This document shows, piece after piece, positions 1 through 6,230 of a stretch of DNA of 6,977 nucleotides (positions are counted from its first letter, which is position 1; every line of letters begins with the position of its first letter). The translations under genes and the position numbers were made by a program. A model generated the notes under the pieces. It saw only the letters and a list, made by a program, of their open reading frames with translations. It did not search any database and had not been told where the DNA came from. Origin of the DNA: CAZTLI01 sp964614375 (lineage in GTDB: Bacteria > Chloroflexota > Anaerolineae > Aggregatilineales > Phototrophicaceae); contig CAZTLI010000294.1 in assembly GCA_964614375.1 (NCBI GenBank), forward strand, positions 1 to 6,977, written 5' to 3'.

Positions 1-149
1 TGTTTTGTGCGCTTTTTGGTCTGCTCACGCTGGTGACAGGCAGTCGCATGTTCAAGTTTATCGCGTTTAGTGTTATGGTCGGGTTGATACTTATCGGGTT
101 TGCGATTGTCGCACGCCATGATCAGGGTCAGTCGTCAACATCCTCATAA
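1..149 (+). CDS. C-terminal end of a membrane protein, 5' end outside the window
   Basis: Reading from base 3, an open frame of 48 codons ends at the TAA at 147-149. The translation has a hydrophobic stretch (FCALFGLLTLVTG), a short basic link (SRMFKF) and a second hydrophobic helix of about 20 residues (IAFSVMVGLILIGFAIVA), then a hydrophilic tail ARHDQGQSSTSS. This pattern of helix, positive residues, helix and soluble end fits the last two membrane segments of an integral membrane protein. An internal ATG at 48-50 could instead start a 33-residue single-helix peptide, but I see no convincing ribosome binding site. The gene converges on the large minus-strand membrane-protein gene and their coding ends overlap by 22 bp (128-149). 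The family cannot be named from this fragment. Only the hydrophobic composition and the clean stop support it, so confidence is moderate. Confidence 0.5.
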   Translation, partial: FCALFGLLTLVTGSRMFKFIAFSVMVGLILIGFAIVARHDQGQSSTSS

Positions 150-2213
150 GTAATATCGTCTTCGTCGTCCTCATCATTTTCTTCTGCACGCGATCCTTGA
201 AGTCGGCTGGACAAGAATGATCCGCCGGGTCGTGGTGGTGTGTGTGGTCTGGAACTTGCGAATGGGGACGGGCGACTGGCAAAACCGCCCAGGCGTGAAC
301 TGGCATCAACTTCTTCGTCCTCATCATCTTCGTATTCTTCATCATCGTCATACCCGTAGTCATCTTCATCATCCAAATCATCCTCATCGTCTTCACTGGC
401 GGCAGTCGGACGTGGTGCGAATGGCGATGGACGTGGCGACAGTCCACTGAGTCGCGATGACAGAGACGATGCGGGTTTTTCGACATCCTCGTCCTTGTCG
501 TCATCTGTATCCCTGGCAGAAGGTGCGGCAGGTCGTCCAGAAAACGGTGAGGGACNNNNNNNNNNNNNNNNNNNNNNNNNNNNNNNNNNNNNNNNNNNNN
601 NNNNNNNNNNNNNNNNNNNNNNNNNNNNNNNNNNNNNNNNNNNNNNNNNNNNNNNGTGAGGCAAAACCACCGAGCCGTGAACTGGCTGATGCAGCGGGCT
701 TTTCGTCATCATCCTCATCATCCGGCTTTCTAGCGGGAGGTTGTCCAGCGACCGGTGAGGGACGTGAGGCAAAACCACCGAGCCGTGAACTGGCTGATGC
801 AGCGGGCTTTTCGTCATCGTCCTCATCATCTGGCTTTCTAGCGGGCGGTCTTCCTGAAAATGGTGTTGGGCGTGCTGATGGTTGGCTTGATGGCGCTCCC
901 GGTTTGAAGGGGGGGCGCGGTTGTTGCGATTGACTTCTGCTTTGGTCATCGTCATCGGTTGTCGATGAACGTGAACCAAACGGCGATGGTGGTAGGGTTG
1001 GACGCGCTGAAGCAGCAGGTCGCTCGGATGTGGATTTAGGATCATCGGTCATGCTGTCATCCCTCGCGGACGATGAACGCAATGATGGCGCTTGCCGAAT
1101 TGTGGGTTCGCTGGCACGCTCACCGGGTAAGGCCAGGGGGGTTCGTGCTGCGGGTCTTTCAGATGTATCCCCTGCCGTTTCAGCTTTGCCACGCTCAATA
1201 ACACTTGTACCGCCGCGTGCGCCTGCTGTAGATGGAATGGCTTCGGGACGTTGTGGCTCGACAATCGCGGCGGGCGCGCGTGTGACTGGTTCTTTACCGG
1301 GTACATCGGGAATGGGTAAGGGGAAGCGGTAGATTGTTGGCGGGCCTGTAACAGTTTCCCTTCGGGTTGGACGCTGACGGGCGCGTCGTCGTTCTTGTTC
1401 GCGTTGTGCTAAGACTTCTTCTCTGCTCATCACAATCATTTTGCCGCTGCGGAAGGTGGCGCTGCGCCCTGTGAACCGTTCCACAACCGCTTCGATAGTG
1501 CCGAGAACGAGCGTCATGAAGATGTTGATGCCAATAAGTAGGGCGAGAATGCCCGATAGGATATTAAGGCTGTCAATTATCGGAACGGAGATGACGGAGA
1601 ATAACTGGTTGCCGATTCCGATGATGACGAGCGCTAACAGAACAACGGCAATCCCCGCCGCAATCACCCACCAACCACGCAACTGCGATGTATTGGACGG
1701 AATCATCGTGTTGCCAACCACAAAGGCCAAATAAAACCACAGCCAAAAATCCGGCGCGGTTGTCAATTGCCCAATTCCGGTCGCAATATCTCCCAAATCG
1801 CCACTGTTTATCACGCCGAGGGTGGTGCTGATGTTAAATATCTGGCTGGCGATGTGCCAGATGATGACCATGCCCACTATCACAGGTGATGCACTGATAA
1901 TCGCAGTTTTTATGCGCCCTGCGCGATTGGAGAGCTTCACAAAATTAAGTTTGAGGTCGCCGATTTCCTGTTTTTCCGGCCATTGGATGGCGCGTTCGGC
2001 ACGGACATCCAGAACGCCCGCCATCAACCAGAACACGACTTCGTGGAGGACAACACCGGGTAGGAAGAATGTATAATAGAGGATGGTCGTAGTCTGGAAA
2101 TTCTGTGTCAGTAACCAGCCAACTTTAAAGATGTGCTGGTGCAACCAGCGTTCAATTTGCCGAAAAATAATAAATAGGACGACAACGAAGCCGATTGCTG
2201 CGAAAACATCCAA
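128..2213 (-). CDS. Polytopic membrane protein, degenerate M50-like metallopeptidase domain with repetitive charged tail (interrupted by assembly gap)
   Basis: The protein has about 661 residues if the 100 Ns at 556-655 are dropped, more if repeat units are missing. Residues 1-240 hold about six hydrophobic segments (near 3-18, 43-66, 103-124, 154-171, 180-202, 206-240). The second contains LPGVVLHEVVFW: H57 and E58 match the HExxH core of integral-membrane metallopeptidases, but the second His is Phe (F61). A later GNTMIPSN motif (168-175) resembles the NxMxPSxxD region I associate with related Chloroflexota proteins, with the Asp absent, so catalysis is unlikely (inference). A basic stretch (264-286, EQERRRARQR) follows, then a disordered Pro/Ser/Arg tail alternating with acidic blocks and repeating SSRLGGFASRPSPF. 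The last 11 residues are DDITYEDVDD-like and acidic. The start is not ATG: TTG at 2213 or in-frame CTG at 2222, the latter better spaced from AAGGAG. The gene lies 27 nt after tpiA, probably in its operon. Function unknown. Confidence 0.8.
278..304 (-). repeat. Diverged copy of the SSRLGGFAS-coding repeat
   Basis: These 27 bases match 660-686 at 24 positions and encode the same ASSRLGGFA core in the same reading frame of the membrane-protein gene. The stretch is flanked by acidic codons (Asp/Glu runs) and by RPSPFA, as in the intact units. It is an older, diverged unit of the array that also covers 656-871, showing that the tail grew by repeated duplication. Confidence 0.7.
556..655. other. 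Assembly gap, exactly 100 N
   Basis: Exactly 100 unknown bases lie inside the membrane-protein gene. The round number suggests a scaffolding placeholder of arbitrary size. The left flank ends with the 11 bases 545-555 and the right flank starts with GTGAGGCAAAACC. The same junction occurs without a gap at 753-776. Joining the flanks directly gives GFAS-RPSPF in frame, so the true missing length should be zero or a multiple of 3, most likely whole 108-bp units. As written, the Ns shift the frame by one. Confidence 0.97.
656..871 (-). repeat. 108-bp tandem repeat, two adjacent copies coding a 36-residue unit
   Basis: Copy 1 is 656-763 and copy 2 is 764-871. They are nearly identical over the first 80 bases or so (two substitutions seen) and diverge over the last 25. 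Each unit encodes PPARKPDDEDDDEKPAAS followed by ASSRLGGFASRPSPVAG or its variant. The unit length is a multiple of three, so copy-number changes keep the frame. The gap at 556-655 abuts copy 1 exactly at a unit boundary, so further copies may be hidden in it. Confidence 0.93.
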
Positions 2214-2228
2214 CCCGACCAGAGTATG

Positions 2229-2234
2229 CTCCTT
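2229..2234 (-). promoter_or_regulatory. Ribosome binding site AAGGAG deciding a non-ATG start
   Basis: In the mRNA sense the tpiA stop is followed by GCCAGAAAGGAGCATACT, a very good Shine-Dalgarno sequence. No ATG follows in the membrane-protein frame until codon 64. The in-frame candidates are CTG at 2222-2220 (6 nt after AAGGAG, ideal spacing but a rare start) and TTG at 2213-2211 (15 nt, rather long). The ATG seen just after the TTG is in another frame. The signal supports initiation here without settling which codon is used. Confidence 0.65.
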
Positions 2235-2240
2235 TCTGGC

Positions 2241-2999
2241 TTATTGCGCGGCAATTGCGATCAATTTTGTGAAATCATCAACTTTGAGTGATGCGCCACC
2301 CACCAATGCGCCATCAATATCTGGTTGTGACATATATTCTGCCATATTCTCCGGTTTCACGCTGCCACCGTACTGTATCCGTACCGACTGGGCTATCGCA
2401 TTGCCGTAGAGGCGCACGAGTGTTTGGCGAATGACGCCGCCGATAATGGCGTTAGCTATCTCGCCACTGGCATTTTTGCCTGTGCCAATTGCCCAGATAG
2501 GTTCATAGGCGATGACGATGTTCGTCATATTGTCGGCTTCAACGCCTTCAAGGGCAGCGCGCACCTGCTGACCGACAAATGATTCAGTTTCATCGGCCTC
2601 ATTCTGTTTCAGACTTTCACCTACCGCGATAATCGGTTTGAGACCATACGCAAGGGCAGCTTTGACCTTTTTGTTGACCGTTTCATCCGTTTCGTTCAAG
2701 TAGGCACGGCATTCAGAGTGACCGATGATGACATATTCGACCAATCCTTGCAGCATGGTTGGCGAGATTTGCGCTGTATATGCCCCTTGCGCCTCCCAGT
2801 GCATACTTTGCGCGCCAACTTTCAGGTCGGTGTTTTTTAGCGCTTTAGAAACGGCATCTATTGCGATAAACGGGGGACATACCACTCGTTCAACGCTGTC
2901 ATAGGCTGCAATGGTCGGTGCAAGTTCACGGACAAAGGCAGCGGCAGCGTCGATTGTTTTATACATTTTCCAGTTGCCTGCAATAATTGGTGTTCGCAT
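2241..2999 (-). CDS. tpiA: Triosephosphate isomerase
   Basis: This cytoplasmic TIM-barrel enzyme interconverts dihydroxyacetone phosphate and glyceraldehyde 3-phosphate in glycolysis and gluconeogenesis. The protein has 252 residues, the usual length. The N-terminal AGNWKM (7-12) supplies the substrate-binding Asn9 and Lys11. The electrophile His94 lies in IIGHSE and the catalytic base Glu166 in AYEPIWAIGTGK, whose end is the flexible phosphate-gripping loop 6 (about 167-175). The phosphate-binding YGGSV (210-214) and GALVGGASL (229-237) are present. One position is unusual: the common GHSERR reads GHSECR, with Cys97 for Arg, while the rest of the active site is intact. The ATG is directly next to the kinase stop codon (TAA then ATG), with GGGGGA just before that stop, so translation is probably coupled to the kinase. 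The membrane-protein gene follows after 27 nt. Confidence 0.97.
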   Translation of the reverse strand: MRTPIIAGNWKMYKTIDAAAAFVRELAPTIAAYDSVERVVCPPFIAIDAVSKALKNTDLKVGAQSMHWEAQGAYTAQISPTMLQGLVEYVIIGHSECRAYLNETDETVNKKVKAALAYGLKPIIAVGESLKQNEADETESFVGQQVRAALEGVEADNMTNIVIAYEPIWAIGTGKNASGEIANAIIGGVIRQTLVRLYGNAIAQSVRIQYGGSVKPENMAEYMSQPDIDGALVGGASLKVDDFTKLIAIAAQ

Positions 3000-4850
3000 T
3001 TATTCCCCCAGTGACTGAATTAAAGTATTGGCTCTTTGGCGCACCCAATCTGGCGCACTCTGATCGTTTAGGGCACTTTGCCAGCGCCGCAGCGCGGAAG
3101 CATTGTTACCTTGTGCGACATCGAGTTCACCCCAGACTAAGGCAATTTCAGCATTGATTGTATCGTTACTGTTCGCTTGTGCGGTTTCGAGGGTCGATTC
3201 GACTGTGGACAAATCACCTTGTTCAATATTCATTCGCGCAGTGATGACCTGTAAGAATGGACTCCGGGTGATGGTGCGGATTTGCTCATCATCTAACACG
3301 TTGCTCACCAAATCGCTGAAATTCACACGATTGCCTGATGTGATGACCGTTCGGTACAGGTATTGACCTGCGGTGTCGCGTATATAGGGTTCAATAACCC
3401 CATCCTGACTATCGAGGCCATAGGCAATGGCGTAAAACAGCGTTGCCGGTAGAGGATGTTCAGTAGCAGCGGCAAGTTCCGCGGCAGTAAATACATAGTC
3501 AAGGGTATTGGTATCTGCGTATTGCAGGCCTTCGCGCACGACGGTTACAGCAGAATTGTCGTTTTCAATCCAGAGGGCGCGTGCGCGTGCAAGATATGCA
3601 ATCGGGTCTTGCGCGTTTTCGTCAAGATATGTTTCAGATTCCGCAAGTGTGAGTTCCGGGACAGCGGCGATGGAAATGGTGCCGAGGCGGTCAACAGTTG
3701 GCGATGGCGTTACACGCGATGAATTGGATTGCGTGCTCAAGGCTTGCACCGTTGCGACTTGCTGGATGTTTTCTGCCGCGCCCAATGCAATCACACTACT
3801 CATCATACAGATAATCAGGAATGATACTAACCCGCCTATCATCCAGCGCCGACCATAACGTTCGGGTTGATGAATGGATGACGATGAAACGCCTGCTGGT
3901 GTGATATAGGCTGCTGGAATTGGTGCGTAGGCGGGCGTCGCTTCGGCTTGATGTTGTTCGCGCAGCCGGGCAATTGATATTGCTGCGACAGTTGCGCGGT
4001 CACTTGAAAGCGCGTCGAGATTGCTCTCTTCTACTGCATCGCGGAAGTCTTCAACCAGTGCATTGGCAGTCTCGTGGCGGTCTGCTGGACGTTTTGCCAG
4101 CGCCTTAAACAATACGGCTTCTACTGCTACGGGAATTTCGGGATTAACGGCAGTCGGCAGGGGCAGGGGCGTGTAAATATGGTCGTGTATAACCGCAAAA
4201 GGCGTATCCGCGCTGAATGGCACACGCCCAACGACAAGTTCGTACAACACAACCCCGAGCGAATAGATGTCCGTGCGTCCGTCGATGTCCTTCTTACCCT
4301 GAGCCTGTTCGGGCGAGATATAGTGTGGCGTGCCCAGTACCATATCCTGACTCATTGTTGATTCGCCCGCCCGCAACACACGCGCTAGTCCAAAATCCGT
4401 TAGATAGGGGACATTATCTCCATCAATGACGATATTTGACGGCTTGATATCTCGATGTAGGACACCTTTTTCGTGGGCATAGGATAGCGCGCTGCCAACT
4501 GCCGTGATGATATGCAGCACTTCTTCGAGTGTGGGGGGCGCTTTGATGAGCAGTTCCTTGAGTGTGCGCCCCTCAATGAACTTCATCACGAGGTAGGGTT
4601 GGCGTTTGTATTGGTCGTAACCATAAATGGGAACGATGTGTGGATGTTCCAGCGCGGCGACGATGCGCGCCTCACGCCGAAATCGTTCTTGAAAATTTTG
4701 ATCTTCAAGAAATGATTCGTGCATTACTTTGATAGCCACATGTCGATCAAGTTCCGGGTGATAGGCTTTATAAACGGTCGCCATTCCACCCTGTCCGAGT
4801 TGACCGACAATGTGAAAGGGGCCGACTTGCTCCCCCTCATATAAAGCCAT
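3000..4850 (-). CDS. Membrane-anchored Ser/Thr protein kinase (PknB-like) with TPR-like outer domain
   Basis: The protein has 616 residues. An N-terminal Hanks-type kinase domain (about 10-270) shows the glycine loop LGQGGMATVY (18-27), VAIK with Lys41, the helix-C Glu60 in RREARIV, the catalytic loop HRDIKPSN (132-139, Asp134), DFG (152-154), GTPHYISPE (173-181) and Asp194 in GRTDIYSLG. All catalytic residues are present, so it should phosphorylate Ser/Thr with ATP. A linker (about 275-333) leads to a single transmembrane helix (about 336-358). The remaining 250 residues, predicted outside the membrane, contain helical TPR-like segments (near 411-446, 533-565, 567-600), with no PASTA repeats. 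The ATG at 4850 has GGAG seven nt upstream (4858-4861). A TATAAT promoter lies upstream, and tpiA follows with zero spacing. Placement between pgk and tpiA suggests a link to central carbon metabolism, but the substrate is unknown. The Ser-rich tail of the downstream membrane protein is one candidate (inference). Confidence 0.95.
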   Translation of the reverse strand: MALYEGEQVGPFHIVGQLGQGGMATVYKAYHPELDRHVAIKVMHESFLEDQNFQERFRREARIVAALEHPHIVPIYGYDQYKRQPYLVMKFIEGRTLKELLIKAPPTLEEVLHIITAVGSALSYAHEKGVLHRDIKPSNIVIDGDNVPYLTDFGLARVLRAGESTMSQDMVLGTPHYISPEQAQGKKDIDGRTDIYSLGVVLYELVVGRVPFSADTPFAVIHDHIYTPLPLPTAVNPEIPVAVEAVLFKALAKRPADRHETANALVEDFRDAVEESNLDALSSDRATVAAISIARLREQHQAEATPAYAPIPAAYITPAGVSSSSIHQPERYGRRWMIGGLVSFLIICMMSSVIALGAAENIQQVATVQALSTQSNSSRVTPSPTVDRLGTISIAAVPELTLAESETYLDENAQDPIAYLARARALWIENDNSAVTVVREGLQYADTNTLDYVFTAAELAAATEHPLPATLFYAIAYGLDSQDGVIEPYIRDTAGQYLYRTVITSGNRVNFSDLVSNVLDDEQIRTITRSPFLQVITARMNIEQGDLSTVESTLETAQANSNDTINAEIALVWGELDVAQGNNASALRRWQSALNDQSAPDWVRQRANTLIQSLGE

Positions 4851-4886
4851 TGCCAGACTCCGACTATCCGCAGGTATCCTGTAAGG

Positions 4887-4916
4887 ATTATAGTCTATAG
4901 GTCGTTACGCAAACAA
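4887..4916 (-). promoter_or_regulatory. Candidate sigma70-type promoter for kinase-tpiA-membrane protein
   Basis: On the minus strand a perfect TATAAT lies at 4892-4887. TTGTTT at 4916-4911, 18 bp upstream, is a weak -35 match (the TTG part only). Transcription would start near 4880, giving a leader of about 30 nt that includes the GGAG before the kinase ATG. The -35 overlaps the edge of the inverted repeat that may terminate pgk. The -10 match is exact, but the -35 is poor and no measured start supports it. Confidence 0.45.
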
Positions 4917-4951
4917 ACACAAAGTGTTGCAAGTGTGTAAACTTTGTGTTT
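4911..4951 (-). terminator. Inverted repeat after pgk, possible Rho-independent terminator or operator
   Basis: A perfect 11-bp inverted repeat pairs 4915-4925 (AAACACAAAGT) with 4941-4951 (ACTTTGTGTTT) around a 15-nt loop. In the pgk transcript it begins 17 nt after the TAG stop, and its 3' arm runs into UUUGUUUG. This fits a terminator for gap-pgk, but the stem is AT-rich and the U-tract is interrupted, so it may be leaky. Because it borders the candidate kinase promoter, the dyad could instead bind a regulator. Confidence 0.45.
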
Positions 4952-4968
4952 TGCGCGACCTGAGCGGG

Positions 4969-6156
4969 CTATTTATCCTTCAGTGCCGCTAGTCCGGGCA
5001 GCGTTTTGCCTTCCAGTAGTTCAAGACTTGCGCCGCCACCGGTCGAAACATGCGTGAATTGGTCGGCTAAACCGGCCTTTTCGACTGCGGCAGCAGAATC
5101 GCCACCGCCAATGATGGTGACTGCACCGGATTGCGTAATTTGCGCCAGCTTCTCGGCGATGGCATTTGTGCCTTTCGCGAAACCGGGCATTTCAGATACA
5201 CCCATCGGCCCGTTCCAGACGACTGTCTTTGCAGCAGCGAGTGTTTCTGAAAACGCGGCAATCGTATTCATGCCAATATCATAGATGCTCCATCCATTAG
5301 GTACGCCATCAGAGATGTTGATGGTTTGCTGGTTGGCATCGTTGTCAAATTTATCACCTAACAGGACATCGGTTGGTAATTGGAGTTTATCACCGCCCTG
5401 TTGGAGTAGATTGCGCGCAGTGGCGAGGGCATCGTCTTCAACCAGCGAATTACCTATGGCGTAACCTTGTGCTTTGAAGAAGGTGTTCGCCATGCCGCCA
5501 CCAATCAGCAGGCTATCGACCTTGCTCAGCAGCGATTCGATGACCGCAATTTTGTCGGATACCTTTGCACCGCCCAGGATCGCCACAAAAGGACGATTGG
5601 GGTTTTCCAGTGTAATCGCGAGATAGTTGATTTCTTTTTCCATCAATAGACCTGCAACTGCGGTCAAATGGTCAGCCACGCCTACGTTTGAGGCATGGGC
5701 ACGATGGGCTGTTCCAAAAGCGTCGTTGACGAAGATGTCGCCGTGTTTTGCCATTTGTTGCGCGAGTTCCGGGTCGTTTTTCGTTTCGCCAGCATGAAAG
5801 CGGGTATTTTCCAGCAGTAAAACACCACCATCGGTTAGATTTTTGACGGCGTTGTCTGCTATTTCTCCGACACAGTTCGTCGCAAATGCGACGTCCACAC
5901 CCAGCAGCTCAGCCAGCGCAGGTGCAACAGGCGCGAGTGAGTATTTAGGGTCGGGTTCACCTTTCGGACGACCCAGATGGGACATCAATACAATGGCTTT
6001 TGGCTTTTGCGCGAGAATGTGTTGCAGGGTCGGGACAGCGGCACGGATGCGTGTGTCGTCCGTAATGGTGTCACCGTCCAGGGGCACGTTGAAATCGACC
6101 CGAATCAGCACCCGTTTTCCTGAAAAATCGACATCACGTACAGTCATTTTGTTCAT
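4969..6156 (-). CDS. pgk: Phosphoglycerate kinase
   Basis: This cytoplasmic enzyme transfers phosphate between 1,3-bisphosphoglycerate and ADP to give 3-phosphoglycerate and ATP, the step after GAPDH. With the ATG at 6156 the protein has 395 residues, typical for bacteria. Substrate-binding motifs are RVDFNVPL (19-26), DDTRI (33-37), SHLGRPKG (59-66), ENTRFHAGE (116-124) and NDAFGTAHRAHAS (144-156). The nucleotide side has LGGAKVSDKI (194-203), NGPMGVSE (315-322), GGGDSAAAV (350-358) and STGGGASLELL (371-381). I chose this ATG because GGAG lies 8 nt upstream (6165-6168). The longer frame from GTG at 6195 would add 13 unrelated residues, has its GGGAG almost touching the start, and falls inside a hairpin. 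The gene follows gap by 74 nt and is probably co-transcribed with it. Confidence 0.97.
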   Translation of the reverse strand: MNKMTVRDVDFSGKRVLIRVDFNVPLDGDTITDDTRIRAAVPTLQHILAQKPKAIVLMSHLGRPKGEPDPKYSLAPVAPALAELLGVDVAFATNCVGEIADNAVKNLTDGGVLLLENTRFHAGETKNDPELAQQMAKHGDIFVNDAFGTAHRAHASNVGVADHLTAVAGLLMEKEINYLAITLENPNRPFVAILGGAKVSDKIAVIESLLSKVDSLLIGGGMANTFFKAQGYAIGNSLVEDDALATARNLLQQGGDKLQLPTDVLLGDKFDNDANQQTINISDGVPNGWSIYDIGMNTIAAFSETLAAAKTVVWNGPMGVSEMPGFAKGTNAIAEKLAQITQSGAVTIIGGGDSAAAVEKAGLADQFTHVSTGGGASLELLEGKTLPGLAALKDK

Positions 6157-6170
6157 GATTTTTGCTCCAT

Positions 6171-6207
6171 AAGAGAAAAGAGGCGAGAAATGCACTCTCC
6201 CGCCTCT
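6171..6207 (-). terminator. Hairpin with U-rich tail between gap and pgk (terminator or attenuator-like)
   Basis: In the transcript, AGAGGCG (6207-6201) pairs perfectly with CGCCUCU (6185-6179). AGA and UCU extend the stem inside a two-base GG bulge, leaving a loop of about 7 nt. The 3' arm runs directly into UUUCUCUU. This has the layout of an intrinsic terminator 24 nt after the gap stop and about 15 nt before the pgk start, so it probably reduces read-through or protects the gap mRNA end. It also overlaps the region just before the pgk ribosome binding site. Confidence 0.55.
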
Positions 6208-6230
6208 ATCGAATTCAACGAATCCTCAGA

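Noticed and set aside
556..656. A genuine frameshift or pseudogene in the membrane-protein gene
   Set aside because: Deleting the 100 placeholder bases restores one frame and a perfect repeat junction, so the break is an assembly artefact.
656..871. A CRISPR or non-coding repeat array
   Set aside because: The repeats are directly adjacent without spacers, their length is a multiple of three, and they code a consistent 36-residue unit within a gene.
128..1045. A separate minus-strand gene of 305 codons beginning at 1045
   Set aside because: Only its part after the gap (555 down to 128) is real coding sequence. The part from 1045 to 656 is an out-of-frame reading of the membrane-protein gene, produced by the 100-N length.
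457..1332. Plus-strand open frames across the repetitive region (for example 457-933 and 1030-1332)
   Set aside because: They are complements of the minus-strand membrane-protein gene. Their Ser runs mirror the Asp/Glu codons, they span the N gap, and they show no domain or ribosome binding site.
5843..6172. Antisense open frames opposite pgk, the kinase and gap
   Set aside because: They mirror the conserved enzyme frames, have no recognisable motifs, and lie fully inside well-supported genes.
6157..6195. Longer pgk product starting at GTG 6195
   Set aside because: The extra 13 residues do not look like PGK, the purine-rich stretch is too close to the GTG, and the segment forms the intergenic hairpin. 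ATG 6156 has a well-spaced GGAG.
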